Of a stretch of DNA of 64,000 nt, positions 28,054 through 37,286 are shown piece by piece (the stretch's first letter is position 1; every line of letters starts with the position of its first letter). The notes under the pieces are model-generated. The model made no database searches, was not told the DNA's origin, and was given only the letters and a program-made list of their open reading frames with translations. Source of the DNA: DYRB01 sp963802205. Lineage in GTDB: Bacteria > Pseudomonadota > Gammaproteobacteria > Chromatiales > Chromatiaceae. The stretch lies in NCBI GenBank assembly GCA_963802205.1, contig CAWDHW010000015.1, positions 79,048-143,047 of the forward strand. Direction: 5' to 3'. Position numbers and translations under genes: made by a program.

Positions 28054-28581
28054 TTACGCCGCTTCTTTGGCGTCGCGGACGGCGGCGATGGTGCGCACCA
28101 GCTTGCTCGGGACCGCATTGATGGTCGCGACGAGCTTTTGCACCGGGGCCTTCATCAAGGCCATCAACTGACTGATGGCCTCCTCGTAGGTCGGCATCTT
28201 TGCCACTGCGCCGAGTTGCGACGGATCCAGCAGCTTTCCCCCAACGGAGATCAGCTTGATCTGGAACTTGTCGTGCGTCTTCGCAAATGCCTCGGCAACG
28301 CGTGCCACCGAACCCGGGTCCACCTGTCCGAATGCCAGGATCAGCGGCCCCTTGAGGCCATCCTGCATACAGGCGAAACTCGTGTCCGTCAGCGCCCGTC
28401 TGGCCAGGGTGTTCTTGACCACGCGGACATAGACCCCAGCCTTGCGCGCCTCGACGCGCAGGGCAGTCATATCCTCGACGGACAAACCCCGGTACTCGGC
28501 CCCGATGGCCGAATAGGCAGTCTTTGCGACTTCCGCAACCTCAGCGACTATGGCTTCTTTCTGCGCGAAATTAAGCGCCAT
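28054..28581 (-). CDS. rplJ: 50S ribosomal protein L10
   Basis: Stalk-base protein that anchors L7/L12 and represses its own operon. The start ATG at 28581 has AGGAGG five bases upstream; a GTG two codons earlier sits inside that ribosome-binding site and is rejected. 175 residues with MALNFAQKEAIVAEVAEVA and the RNA-binding YRGLSVEDMTALR region. An L10 leader lies upstream at 28702-28784. Confidence 0.97.
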   Translation of the reverse strand: MALNFAQKEAIVAEVAEVAKTAYSAIGAEYRGLSVEDMTALRVEARKAGVYVRVVKNTLARRALTDTSFACMQDGLKGPLILAFGQVDPGSVARVAEAFAKTHDKFQIKLISVGGKLLDPSQLGAVAKMPTYEEAISQLMALMKAPVQKLVATINAVPSKLVRTIAAVRDAKEAA

Positions 28582-28701
28582 TGTCACCTCCTGACTACGG
28601 TGTGCCGGGACCCGAGGGTCCCGAATTGCGCCGCACGGCCCGTCCCGGGTGCGTCACGGCAGTTCAAAAGTGCACCGTCATCAGGCTGCGACCTGAATAC
28701 T

Positions 28702-28784
28702 GGGCACCGTCTGCGCAGGTCGCGATGGATTAAGCCCTTCGCCGCGAGCATCCCGCTCGTGCAACCAGGCGCCTGCGGTCTTTG
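28702..28784 (-). promoter_or_regulatory. ribosomal protein L10 leader
   Basis: In the 282-base rplA-rplJ gap the minus strand reads AAAGACCGCAGG at one end, GGGCTTAATCC in the middle and CCTGCGCAGACGGTGCCC at the other end. These blocks and their order match the conserved L10-binding leader of gammaproteobacteria (CCGCAGG pairing with CCTGCG, then the internal loop). L10 or the L10-L12 complex binding here represses rplJL translation in known species. Confidence 0.75.
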
Positions 28785-28863
28785 ACGGCCACCGACCCTA
28801 AGATCGGCGCCCCAAAGTCCTGTTGGAAAGGCTAAACCCCTCCCGGAAATCTGTAGCAAACAA

Positions 28864-29561
<698 letters not shown>

Positions 29562-29562
<1 letters not shown>

Positions 29563-29996
29563 CACTTCACCCCTTCGACATTGAGGCCCATGGAACGGGC
29601 ACTACCGGCAATGGTGCGCACCGCAGCGTCCATGTCCGCAGCGGTGAGGTCAGGCATCTTGAGGGTCGCGATCTCCTCAAGCTGAGCCCGGGTCACTGTG
29701 CCCACCTTGACGTTGTGCGGCGTTGCGCTTCCCTTGGCCAGCCCAAGAGACTTCCGCAGCAGCACGGTGGCTGGCGGGGTCTTGGTGATAAAGGTGAAAC
29801 TGCGGTCGGAATAGACAGTGATGACCACGGGCGTCGGCAGGCCCTTCTCATGGCTCTGCGTCCTGGCGTTGAACGTCTTGCAGAACTCCATGATGTTCAC
29901 GCCGTGCTGGCCGAGGGCCGGGCCTACCGGCGGGCTCGGATTGGCCTCACCGGCCTTGACCTGCAATTTGATGTAGGCCGTTATCTTCTTTGCCAT
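29562..29996 (-). CDS. rplK: 50S ribosomal protein L11
   Basis: 144-residue protein of the GTPase-associated centre, needed for RelA-dependent stringent signalling. MAKKITAYIKLQVKAGEANP and SPPVGPALGQHGVNIMEFCK are diagnostic. The 192-base gap to nusG has a palindrome at its far end and otherwise no gene; an L1 target near the start is expected from the family but not identified. Confidence 0.98.
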
Positions 29997-30153
29997 GCGT
30001 ATTCTCCTGTGGGTGCAAGCGCCAACCGTTGCGGCCGGCTCCCCGATGCCGCGGTACCCGAAGGTCTACCGCGATGCCATTGACCCGACTGGGCGGGCTT
30101 TGCGCCACCCCGAGAGGCGGCAATTTGCTTTCGCCATCCTGGCAACACGTTTA

Positions 30154-30186
30154 CCCGGAAATCGGTCCACTGGACCGATTTCCGGG
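30154..30186 (-). terminator. near-perfect palindrome after nusG
   Basis: A 33-base palindrome with 16-base arms and one central base (arms CCCGGAAATCGGTCCA and its complement) ends three bases from the nusG stop. On the minus strand it is followed by TAAACGTGTTGCC rather than a U-run, so termination strength is doubtful; a processing site is equally possible. Confidence 0.5.
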
Positions 30187-30188
30187 GC

Positions 30189-30722
30189 TCACCCCTTCTC
30201 GACCTGAGCGAACTCCAGGTCCACGGGCGTGGAGCGCCCAAAGATGAAGACAGACACCTTGAGGCGGCTCTTCTCGTAATCGACATCTTCCACGACGCCG
30301 TTGAAGTCCGTAAAGGGTCCTTCGGTGACCCTGACAACCTCGCCGGGCTCGTACAGGACCTTCGGGCGCGGCTTCTCAGTGCCTTCCTGCATCCGCTGCA
30401 GGATCGCCATGGCCTGTTTCTCGGGGACGGGGGCGGGACGTTCGCCGGTACCACCGATAAAGCCCATAACCTTGGGGACACTCTTGACCAAGTGCCAGGT
30501 CTCGTCGCTCATCTCCATGCTGACGAGGACATAGCCCGGGTAGAACTTGCGTTCGCTCTTGCGCTGCTGTCCGCCACGCATCTCCACCACCTCTTCGACA
30601 GGGACAAGTACGTCCCCAAAGAGAGATTCCATCCCTGCACGGCGGATACGCTCTTCCAGCGAGCGCTTGACCTGGTTCTCGAACCCGGAATAGGCGTGAA
30701 TGACATACCAACGCATCGCCAT
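30189..30722 (-). CDS. nusG: transcription antitermination factor NusG
   Basis: 177 residues: amino NGN domain (MRWYVIHAYSGFENQVKRSL to about 115) and carboxy KOW domain (VRVTEGPFTDFNGVVEDVDY, about 125-145). NusG binds RNA polymerase and couples it to S10/NusE or Rho. Follows secE by three bases, the standard pairing. Confidence 0.98.
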   Translation of the reverse strand: MAMRWYVIHAYSGFENQVKRSLEERIRRAGMESLFGDVLVPVEEVVEMRGGQQRKSERKFYPGYVLVSMEMSDETWHLVKSVPKVMGFIGGTGERPAPVPEKQAMAILQRMQEGTEKPRPKVLYEPGEVVRVTEGPFTDFNGVVEDVDYEKSRLKVSVFIFGRSTPVDLEFAQVEKG

Positions 30723-30725
30723 ACC

Positions 30726-31103
30726 CTAGCCTCCCTTTCCGGTCAGGGCCTGGAGTATGGTCACGAGGACCATATCGAATAGCCACAGGACGATGGACAG
30801 GATGAGGACCATGACGATAACGACCAGGGTCGTCTGAAGGGTCTCCTGGCGGGTCGGCCAGACCACCTTACGCACTTCCATGCGTGAAGCGGCCGCGAAT
30901 TGCCAAAGGCCGCGGCCGGGCTCGGTCTGCATGGCAACCGCAACCCCCACCCCGCTGATCGCCAAGAGCGCAAGCACCCCCAGCAGGGTCGATGAGACGG
31001 CAAAATAGTAATAGGCATAGATGCCGCCAACCAGCAACAGTGCCGCCGCCGCCAGTTTGACCTTGTCCAAACCGGCGCCTTCCACCTCAGCTTTAGCATT
31101 CAT
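30726..31103 (-). CDS. secE: Sec translocase subunit SecE
   Basis: 125-residue inner-membrane protein with three predicted helices (about 15-37, 41-58 and 90-118), the long gammaproteobacterial form. The conserved cytoplasmic segment MEVRKVVWPTRQETLQTTLV precedes the last helix, which clamps SecY. Lies between tRNA-Trp and nusG. Confidence 0.96.
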   Translation of the reverse strand: MNAKAEVEGAGLDKVKLAAAALLLVGGIYAYYYFAVSSTLLGVLALLAISGVGVAVAMQTEPGRGLWQFAAASRMEVRKVVWPTRQETLQTTLVVIVMVLILSIVLWLFDMVLVTILQALTGKGG

Positions 31104-31134
31104 GGGTAGTGCGCCGTACGCGCGAAACAGAAGA

Positions 31135-31210
31135 TGGCAGGCCAGGAGGGGCTCGAACCCCCAACCTGCGGTTTTGGAGACCGCTGCTCTACCAATTGAG
31201 CTACTGGCCT
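31135..31210 (-). tRNA. trnW: tRNA-Trp (CCA)
   Basis: 76 bases including an encoded CCA end. Acceptor arms AGGCCAG/CTGGCCT, D-loop AGCTCAATTGGTAGAGC, anticodon loop CTCCAAA with anticodon CCA, and T-arm GGGGGTTCGAGCCCC. It lies between tufB and secE, as in many gammaproteobacteria. Confidence 0.97.
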
Positions 31211-31287
31211 AGAAAGAGAAGGTCGCACTCCGGGAGATGGGTTGCGAGGTAGGGAACCTCGGCCCATTGCCCCCCGGCGCGACGACC
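31211..31287 (-). terminator. multi-segment hairpin after tufB
   Basis: The tufB to tRNA-Trp spacer folds into a long nested stem on the minus strand: GGTCGC...GCGACGACC outer, then CCGGG/CCCGG, ATGGG/CCCAT and GAGGT/ACCTC, loop AGGGA. It is followed by the pyrimidine run TTCTCTTTCT and then the tRNA. It may act as a partial terminator and also as a substrate for tRNA 5' processing. Confidence 0.55.
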
Positions 31288-31315
31288 TGACTACAGAACG
31301 AACAATTCGCTCAAA

Positions 31316-32506
31316 CTACTCGATGATCTTGGCGACGACGCCGGCGCCGACGGTACGACCACCCTCGCGGATGGCAAAGCGCAGCCCCTCTTCCATGGCG
31401 ATCGGGGCGATGAGCTGCACGTTCAGCTTCACGTTGTCGCCAGGCATGACCATCTCCACGCCCTCCGGCAACTCGCAGGCCCCGGTCACGTCGGTGGTCC
31501 GGAAGTAGAACTGTGGCCGATAGCCCTGGAAGAACGGGGTGTGACGACCGCCCTCGTCCTTGCCCAGCACGTAGACCTCGGCCTCGAAGTGCGTGTGCGG
31601 GGTGATGGTCCCGGGCTTGGCCAGCACCTGGCCACGCTCGACGTCGTCCCGCTTGGTCCCGCGCAGCAGCACACCGACGTTGTCGCCCGCCTGCCCCTGA
31701 TCGAGCAGCTTGCGGAACATCTCAACCCCGGTGCAGGTGGTCTTGACGGTGTCGCGAATGCCAACGATGGCCACTTCCTCACCAACCTTGATGACGCCGC
31801 GCTCCACACGACCGGTCACCACGGTGCCGCGACCGGAGATGGAGAAGACGTCCTCGATCGGCATCAGGAAGGGCTTGTCCAGGGCGCGCACCGGCTCCGG
31901 GATGTAGGCGTCGAGCGCATCCACCAGGCGGCCGATGGAGGGCACGCCGATGTCGCTCTCGTCACCCTCCAGGGCCTTGAGGGCGGAGCCGATGATGATC
32001 GGGGTGTCGTCGCCGGGGAAGTCGTAGGAGGAGAGCAGCTCGCGCACCTCCATCTCCACCAGCTCCAACAGCTCGGCATCGTCGACCATGTCGGCCTTGT
32101 TCATGTAGACCAGCACATAGGGCACGCCGACCTGGCGCGCCAGCAGGATGTGCTCGCGGGTCTGCGGCATCGGGCCGTCGGCCGCCGATACCACCAGGAT
32201 GGCACCGTCCATCTGCGCCGCCCCCGTGATCATGTTCTTGATGTAGTCCGCGTGTCCCGGGCAGTCCACATGGGCGTAGTGACGCTTAGCCGACTCGTAC
32301 TCGACATGCGCCGTGGCAATGGTAATGCCGCGCTCGCGCTCCTCGGGGGCATTGTCAATCTGGTCGTACGCCTTGTACTCGCCGCCGAACTTCTTCGACT
32401 GCACCATGGTGATCGCCGCCGTCAGCGTCGTCTTGCCGTGGTCAACGTGCCCAATCGTGCCGACGTTCACATGCGGCTTCTTACGCTCGAATTTTCCTTT
32501 GGACAT
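31316..32506 (-). CDS. tuf: elongation factor Tu, copy B
   Basis: 396 residues, identical to copy A except for Val in GRVERGVIKVGEEV. All GTPase motifs are intact. It lies in the classic tRNA-tufB-tRNA-secE-nusG setting, so it would be made from the strong tRNA-Tyr promoter at 32971-32999. Near-identity along most of its length with a short divergent patch (31688-31795) points to gene conversion with copy A. Confidence 0.99.
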   Translation of the reverse strand: MSKGKFERKKPHVNVGTIGHVDHGKTTLTAAITMVQSKKFGGEYKAYDQIDNAPEERERGITIATAHVEYESAKRHYAHVDCPGHADYIKNMITGAAQMDGAILVVSAADGPMPQTREHILLARQVGVPYVLVYMNKADMVDDAELLELVEMEVRELLSSYDFPGDDTPIIIGSALKALEGDESDIGVPSIGRLVDALDAYIPEPVRALDKPFLMPIEDVFSISGRGTVVTGRVERGVIKVGEEVAIVGIRDTVKTTCTGVEMFRKLLDQGQAGDNVGVLLRGTKRDDVERGQVLAKPGTITPHTHFEAEVYVLGKDEGGRHTPFFQGYRPQFYFRTTDVTGACELPEGVEMVMPGDNVKLNVQLIAPIAMEEGLRFAIREGGRTVGAGVVAKIIE

Positions 32507-32587
32507 GACGTTTTCTCCGCGAGGTAAAAATTGGGCAGACTCAAAGTGGCAAGAAGCCGACGCACCGAGGTACGCACTCTATCAATT

Positions 32588-32663
32588 TGGAGCCCATGTC
32601 CGGAATCGAACCGGAGACCTCACCCTTACCAAGGGTGTGCTCTACCAGCTGAGCTACATGGGC
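32588..32663 (-). tRNA. trnT: tRNA-Thr (GGT)
   Basis: 76 bases including encoded CCA. Acceptor GCCCATG/CATGGGC, D-arm AGCTCAGCTGGTAGAGC, anticodon loop TTGGTAA with anticodon GGT, T-arm CCGGTTCGATTCCGG. Third of a three-tRNA cluster ahead of tufB; 81 bases of apparently empty spacer follow. Confidence 0.97.
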
Positions 32664-32690
32664 AGAAAGCTGCCGAGCTGGACAAGATTT

Positions 32691-32764
<74 letters not shown>

Positions 32765-32872
32765 CGCGACCGTGCTCCGGACCGCGCGTCGCGCGGACAC
32801 CCCGTTGCAACTACGCTCCCTGAGTCAGCGCGTCGGTCCAGGCGGTGTGCGCGCTGCCGGCGACGTGGGTGT

Positions 32873-32957
32873 TGGTGGAGGGGGGAGGATTCGAACCTCC
32901 GAAGGCTGAGCCGTCAGATTTACAGTCTGATCCCTTTGACCGCTCGGGAACCCCTCC
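32873..32957 (-). tRNA. trnY: tRNA-Tyr (GTA)
   Basis: 85 bases including encoded CCA and a long variable arm, as for class II tRNAs. Acceptor GGAGGGG/CCCCTCC, anticodon loop CTGTAAA with anticodon GTA, T-arm GGAGGTTCGAATCCTCC. First gene of the cluster; the promoter lies immediately upstream. Confidence 0.97.
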
Positions 32958-32970
32958 AAACGAGCGGCGC

Positions 32971-32999
32971 ATTGTAAGAGCGGGCAAGAGGGCAGTCAA
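32971..32999 (-). promoter_or_regulatory. tRNA-tufB operon promoter, stringent type
   Basis: Minus strand: TTGACT (32994-32999), 17-base spacer, TACAAT (32971-32976), then the GC-rich discriminator GCGCCGC. The predicted start is only about six bases before the tRNA-Tyr 5' end. A GC-rich discriminator is the known mark of promoters shut down by ppGpp, so growth-rate control is likely. Confidence 0.8.
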
Positions 33000-33243
33000 C
33001 ACCAAGTTGCCAGAAATACGGCAGCCGACGGAGATGTTGGAGCCCACACGTCGGGCACGCTCACCCGAGAGACGGCAACACCGATGGCACGAGGCAGTCG
33101 AGTCGGCATGCCACCGCTGGCGCGCACCCGAATACCATAGCTCCTAGGCCATCGGGGCTTGCGGCTGTTAACATGACGCCGCTTCCGCGGCACGCCGGTC
33201 GGGTGGTCGCGGCCCCATGAGACCCGTCGTCCGGAGACTCCCT

Positions 33244-34581
33244 ATGGATGTCACGATTTTTGGCAGTGGCTATGTCGGCCTCGTCACCGGCGCCTGCCTG
33301 GCCGAGGTCGGCAACAAGGTCCTCTGCATCGACGTCGATCCCGAGAAGATTGCCCTGCTCAAGGGTGGCGGCGTACCGATCTACGAGCCCGGCCTCGACG
33401 ACATGGTACGCAAGAATGTCGCCGCCGGGAGGCTCTCGTTTTCCACCGATGCCGCAGAGGGCGTGCGTCACGGGCTCTTCCAGTTCGTCGCGGTCGGCAC
33501 CCCACCGGACGAGGACGGCTCCGCCGACCTCCAGCATGTTCTGGCCGTGGCCACCACCATCGGCGAGACGATGGACAGCTACCGTATCGTCGTAGACAAG
33601 TCCACCGTGCCAGTAGGAACGGCCGACCGTGTCGCCCAGGCCATCCACGCAGCCCAGACCGTCCGGGGGGTGAAGGTAGACTTCGATGTCGTCTCCAACC
33701 CCGAGTTTCTGAAGGAGGGAGCGGCGATAGAGGACTTCATGCGCCCGGACCGCATCATCGTCGGCACGGACAATCCCCGTACCGGGGAGTTGTTGCGCGC
33801 CCTCTACGCCCCCTTCAACCGTAACCACGACCGCGTCATGCTGATGGATGTGCGCTCAGCGGAACTGACCAAGTACGCCGCAAACGCCATGCTGGCCACA
33901 AAGATCAGCTTTATGAACGAGCTCTCCAACATCGCCGAGGCCGTCGGGGCGGACATCGAGAAGGTCCGCGTCGGCATCGGGTCTGACCCCCGCATCGGCT
34001 ACCAGTTTATCTACCCCGGCTGCGGCTACGGTGGCTCCTGCTTCCCCAAGGATGTGCGCGCCCTGGAGCGGACGGCCCGTGCCATCGGCTACGACGCCCA
34101 ACTGCTCGCGGCGGTCGAGGCGGTGAACTTCCGCCAGAAGGACCTCCTGTTCCAGAAAATCAGCGACCACTTCGGCAGCGCCCTGGCCGGCCGTACCATC
34201 GCCGTCTGGGGACTGTCCTTCAAGCCCAACACCGACGACATGCGCGAGGCCTCGAGCCGGGCCCTGATGGAGGCCCTGTGGCAGGCCGGGGTCCGAGTCC
34301 GGGCCTACGACCCCGTCGCCATGCCCGAGACCCGGCGCATCTACGGGGAGCGGGCCGACCTCACCCTCACCGACGACGCCATGAGCGCCGTCGATGGGGC
34401 GGATGCCCTGGTCATCGTCACCGAGTGGTCTCAGTTCCGCAGCCCGGACCTGGCGGCCGTGCGTGCACGGTTGCGGCACCCGATCCTGTTCGATGGCCGC
34501 AACATCCTCGATCCCAGACAGGTCACGGCCGCAGGGCTGACGTATGTCTCCATCGGCCGCACCCCGGCGCACCCTGGCTGA
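33244..34581 (+). CDS. ugd: UDP-glucose 6-dehydrogenase
   Basis: Oxidises UDP-glucose to UDP-glucuronate with two NAD+, feeding capsule, exopolysaccharide or lipid A modification. I start at MDVTIFGSGYVGLVTGACLA (445 residues), with GGAGA upstream; an earlier in-frame start adds nine residues. Rossmann motif GSGYVG (about 7-12), catalytic Cys in GCGYGGSCFPKDV (about 259-271), and the carboxy-terminal UDP-binding domain to about 435. It is divergent from the tRNA-tufB promoter and has no sugar-polymer genes next to it. The 286-base gap upstream (32958-33243) holds that promoter and nothing else I recognise. Confidence 0.95.
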   Translation: MDVTIFGSGYVGLVTGACLAEVGNKVLCIDVDPEKIALLKGGGVPIYEPGLDDMVRKNVAAGRLSFSTDAAEGVRHGLFQFVAVGTPPDEDGSADLQHVLAVATTIGETMDSYRIVVDKSTVPVGTADRVAQAIHAAQTVRGVKVDFDVVSNPEFLKEGAAIEDFMRPDRIIVGTDNPRTGELLRALYAPFNRNHDRVMLMDVRSAELTKYAANAMLATKISFMNELSNIAEAVGADIEKVRVGIGSDPRIGYQFIYPGCGYGGSCFPKDVRALERTARAIGYDAQLLAAVEAVNFRQKDLLFQKISDHFGSALAGRTIAVWGLSFKPNTDDMREASSRALMEALWQAGVRVRAYDPVAMPETRRIYGERADLTLTDDAMSAVDGADALVIVTEWSQFRSPDLAAVRARLRHPILFDGRNILDPRQVTAAGLTYVSIGRTPAHPG

Positions 34582-34611
34582 CGCACCCGGTATCCGGCCG
34601 AACTGCGCCCC

Positions 34612-34640
34612 TTGGATGCCCCCCGCAGCGCTGCTATAGT
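34612..34640 (+). promoter_or_regulatory. candidate promoter of the SCP2-like gene
   Basis: TTGGAT (34612-34617), 17-base spacer, TATAGT (34635-34640) preceded by TGC, an extended -10. It lies about 210 bases upstream of the ATG at 34850, so the leader would be long. Nothing else is apparent in the 34582-34849 gap. Confidence 0.5.
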
Positions 34641-34849
34641 CCGGCAGCGGATTGGAGCCTGCGGTGACTAAGGCCCATGCCAAGGTACCGTCGGCAAAAC
34701 CAAAGCGGGCGAGGCAACTGCCGATGGACCCGGCGATAGTGCCCATCCCAGGTGACCCCAGCCCGTGCCTTCCAGCGCGGCCACCCGCGCACCCCCAAAC
34801 CCCGGTCGCCCATTGCCACCGGCACGAACGACTACAAGAGGAGAGACCG

Positions 34850-35371
34850 ATGATGAACCTGAAGACCAAGGTCCTGGCCGCCGCCCTCGCTTGCACCGGC
34901 TGCGTCGGGGCACAGGCGGGGACCTTCATGGATGCGGCCTGGGCCGCGCAGATGTGCAAGGCGTGGAACGCCGATGCCGCCCTGACCAAGGGACTCGGAG
35001 GCGATGCCTGGGCCAAGAACGACGCCGGGCGCGGCTACAAGATCATCCACGTCTACCGCACCAAGTGCGGCGAGAAGAGCGCGGTGGAACTGGAGATTGT
35101 CAACAAGGACGGCAAGGCCATGTGTAACTACGGCGGTGCCGTCAAGCACGCCAAGCTCAACTTCGATGTCGATTATGTGATGCATGGGACGGACGAAGAC
35201 TGGACCTGCATGGGCGAGGGCAAGTTCGGTTGCGGGGCCATGGGTGCCATGATGAGCGGCAAGCTCAAGTTCCAGGGCCCCAAGGGCGAGGCCATGGGGG
35301 TCATGGGCCCCTTCGACGGCTTCCTCCAACTCACCGGTAAGGTCCCGGGCGACAAGGCGGCCTGCCCCTAA
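34850..35371 (+). CDS. secreted SCP2-like lipid-binding protein
   Basis: 173 residues beginning MMNLKTKVLAAALACTGCVG and ending its signal peptide at AQA or QAG (about 24-26), so the mature protein is periplasmic. GAGGAGAG lies eight bases before the ATG. The carboxy half (from about 110: GCGAMGAMMSGKLKFQGPKG, then PFDGFLQLTGKVPG) resembles the sterol-carrier-protein-2 fold, in which a GKLKFxG strand precedes the hydrophobic cavity helix; this is recognition by pattern and not certain. Several Cys residues (TKCGEKS, MCNYGG, WTCMGEGKFGC) could form disulfides. It lies just ahead of a FadL-type outer-membrane gene, suggesting a joint role with hydrophobic substrates. Confidence 0.7.
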   Translation: MMNLKTKVLAAALACTGCVGAQAGTFMDAAWAAQMCKAWNADAALTKGLGGDAWAKNDAGRGYKIIHVYRTKCGEKSAVELEIVNKDGKAMCNYGGAVKHAKLNFDVDYVMHGTDEDWTCMGEGKFGCGAMGAMMSGKLKFQGPKGEAMGVMGPFDGFLQLTGKVPGDKAACP

Positions 35372-35546
35372 GCCTGCCTCCCTGCCGCCGGGCCCTGCCC
35401 CGGCGGCAGCCCTCAACCGCTCCCGCCGTACCCCCTCCCCTTCCCCCTCCCCAGTCCCGCCCTTCGTCGCCACAGCCGACGCGGCCATTGCGCTTACGCA
35501 ACAGTTGCTGCGTACGGGCCCCATTGGGTTTTTCCGAATTAAGACA

Positions 35547-35574
35547 TTGACAATTCTCACGACAGGATTAACAT
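35547..35574 (+). promoter_or_regulatory. candidate promoter of the FadL-type gene
   Basis: TTGACA (35547-35552), 16-base spacer, TAACAT (35569-35574) in a locally AT-rich stretch, about 88 bases before the ATG at 35663. AGGAGGAA stands 6 bases before that ATG. The rest of the 291-base gap (35372-35662) is Pro/Arg-codon-like GC-rich sequence without a gene. Confidence 0.5.
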
Positions 35575-35662
35575 ATCCGTCACATGTCTTGAATATACAA
35601 CGACAGTCTAGCTGACCCACCGCCCGACCAAGCTCGGGCGCCACCCCCCCAGGAGGAATCTC

Positions 35663-37163
35663 ATGAAGACCCGTCTGATCGCCGTCGCCGTCGGCCTCGC
35701 CTGCGCCGCTTCCATCCCCGTCGCCCAGGCCACCAATGGCTATATGTCGCATGCCTACTCCCCCAGCCTCCAAGGGCATGGGCGGGTGCCGGCGAGGCGG
35801 CCCTGCCCCAGGACTCGCTGTCCATCGTCGGCAACCCGGCGGGCCTGACCGCTGTGGGGCGGCGACGGACGTTGGTGCGGCCTGGTTTAGCCCCATCCGC
35901 GACTACAAGGGCATGGCTCCCTTCGACGCCCAGGGCATGCCTACGGCGCCATGCCCCGATCGGCGGAGGCATCGACGGCACCGGGCAGGTGGACAGCCGG
36001 AACAATGATTTCCTCATCCCCAACCTCGGCTACACGCACCCCCTGGACGCCAAGAGCGCCGTCGGCGTCGCCCTGTTCGGCAACGGCGGCATGAACACCG
36101 ATTACCGCAGCAAGTACACCTTGGCCGTACCAGGCATCGGCAATCTTGGGACCTTCGGCGGTAACAACCCCTTTGCCAATCCCCCGCATTACCAGCTGCC
36201 CAACGGTAGCTTCGGGCCCCAGATCCCCGGGACGTCCGTCATCGGCGGCGGCGACGCCGGCATAAACCTGGAGCAGCTTGGGCTCTCGATCGGCTACGCC
36301 CGCGACATCAGCTTCGATACCATCCACTTGGGTGCATCCCTACTGCTCGCCTACCAGACCTTGGAGGTGGGGCCGGTGCCTTCCAGGGGTTCACCGAGAC
36401 CTTCACCCAGAGCTTATTCGAATCGGGGAGCGAGCGCGACCTCACCCGGACAATCTCACCGATAACGACACGCGAGTGTCCTACGGCTGGGGCCTCCAGC
36501 TCGGTGCCTCTGGGACGTCAACCCCATGGTCAGCCTGGGTGCGTCCATCCGTACCAAGGTGTACATGACCGAGTTCGACGAGATACTCGGACCTCCTCGC
36601 CGAGGGCGGTGAGTTCGACATGCCGGCGGTCGGCACCATCGGGCTGGCCTTCCGGCCCAACAAGCAACTGACCGTCGCCTTCGACGTCCAGCAGATCTGG
36701 TACGGCGACGTCCACTCCATCGCCAACGACAACGAATTGGCCCAGAAGTGCAACCTCGCTGCCGCCTTCGGCCCAACCGGCAATGGCAGCATTTATGACC
36801 CAAGCTCCTGCCTGGGCGGCTCCGACGGAGCCGGCTTCGGCTGGCGCGACATGACCGTCCTCAAGCTCGGCGTCCAGTACGCCCTGAACGACACCCTGAC
36901 CCTGCGTGCCGGTATAGCCACGGAAATCGCCCAGCGTCGGCTCCCAGGTCGCCTTCAACACCCTGGCTCCGGCCGTCATCGAGGACCACTGGACCATCGG
37001 CGCGACCTACCGTATGGCCAAGAACTACGAGCTGACCTTCTGGGGGATGTACGCACCCGAGGAGACGGTCGCTGGCCCAGGCGCTTTCACCGGCACCCAG
37101 GCCCCCGAGATCTCGATGCACCAGTACGAAATCGGCGTGAACTTCGGCTGGCTGTTCAACTGA
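35663..37163 (+). pseudogene. FadL/OmpP1-type outer-membrane transporter, frame broken ten times
   Basis: The first 23 residues (MKTRLIAVAVGLACAASIPV then AQA) are a clean signal peptide and the next, TNGYMSHAYSPSLQG, is the start of the TodX/FadL group. Reading by homology the frame must change near 35776, 35786, 35855, 35945, 36373, 36460, 36506, 36582, 36914 and 36933, mostly at G or C runs. The corrected protein (about 495 residues) has EAALPQDSLSIVGNPAGLTA (the NPAG FadL signature), a long middle, GYSHGNRP and NTLAPAVIEDHWTIGATYRM, and ends NFGWLFN, a typical beta-barrel end with terminal aromatic. The corrected frame has no internal stop. Known FadL-family members move fatty acids or hydrocarbons through the outer membrane. 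Either the local sequence is poor or the gene is a very young pseudogene. Confidence 0.8.
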
Positions 37164-37185
37164 GCCTAAGCTGACCCTCGACGAG

Positions 37186-37210
37186 AAAGGCCGCCCTCGG
37201 GCGGCCTTTT
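37186..37210 (+). terminator. intrinsic terminator
   Basis: AAAGGCCGCC, loop CTCG, GGCGGCCTTTT: a GC-rich seven-base stem with A-run before and T-run after, 23 bases downstream of the FadL-type stop codon. It is the best intrinsic terminator in the window and works in both directions by symmetry. Confidence 0.85.
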
Positions 37211-37286
37211 ACTGCCCGCCGCCAGCAGGTGTAGGTCGTTCTTCGGGTCCACGGATTGGATCCGGGTCGGCCCCGCCGGCAGTTGT

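Noticed and set aside
28584..28859. Minus-strand 91-codon frame upstream of rplJ
   Set aside because: It covers the conserved L10 leader, so the conserved bases are RNA structure, not protein.
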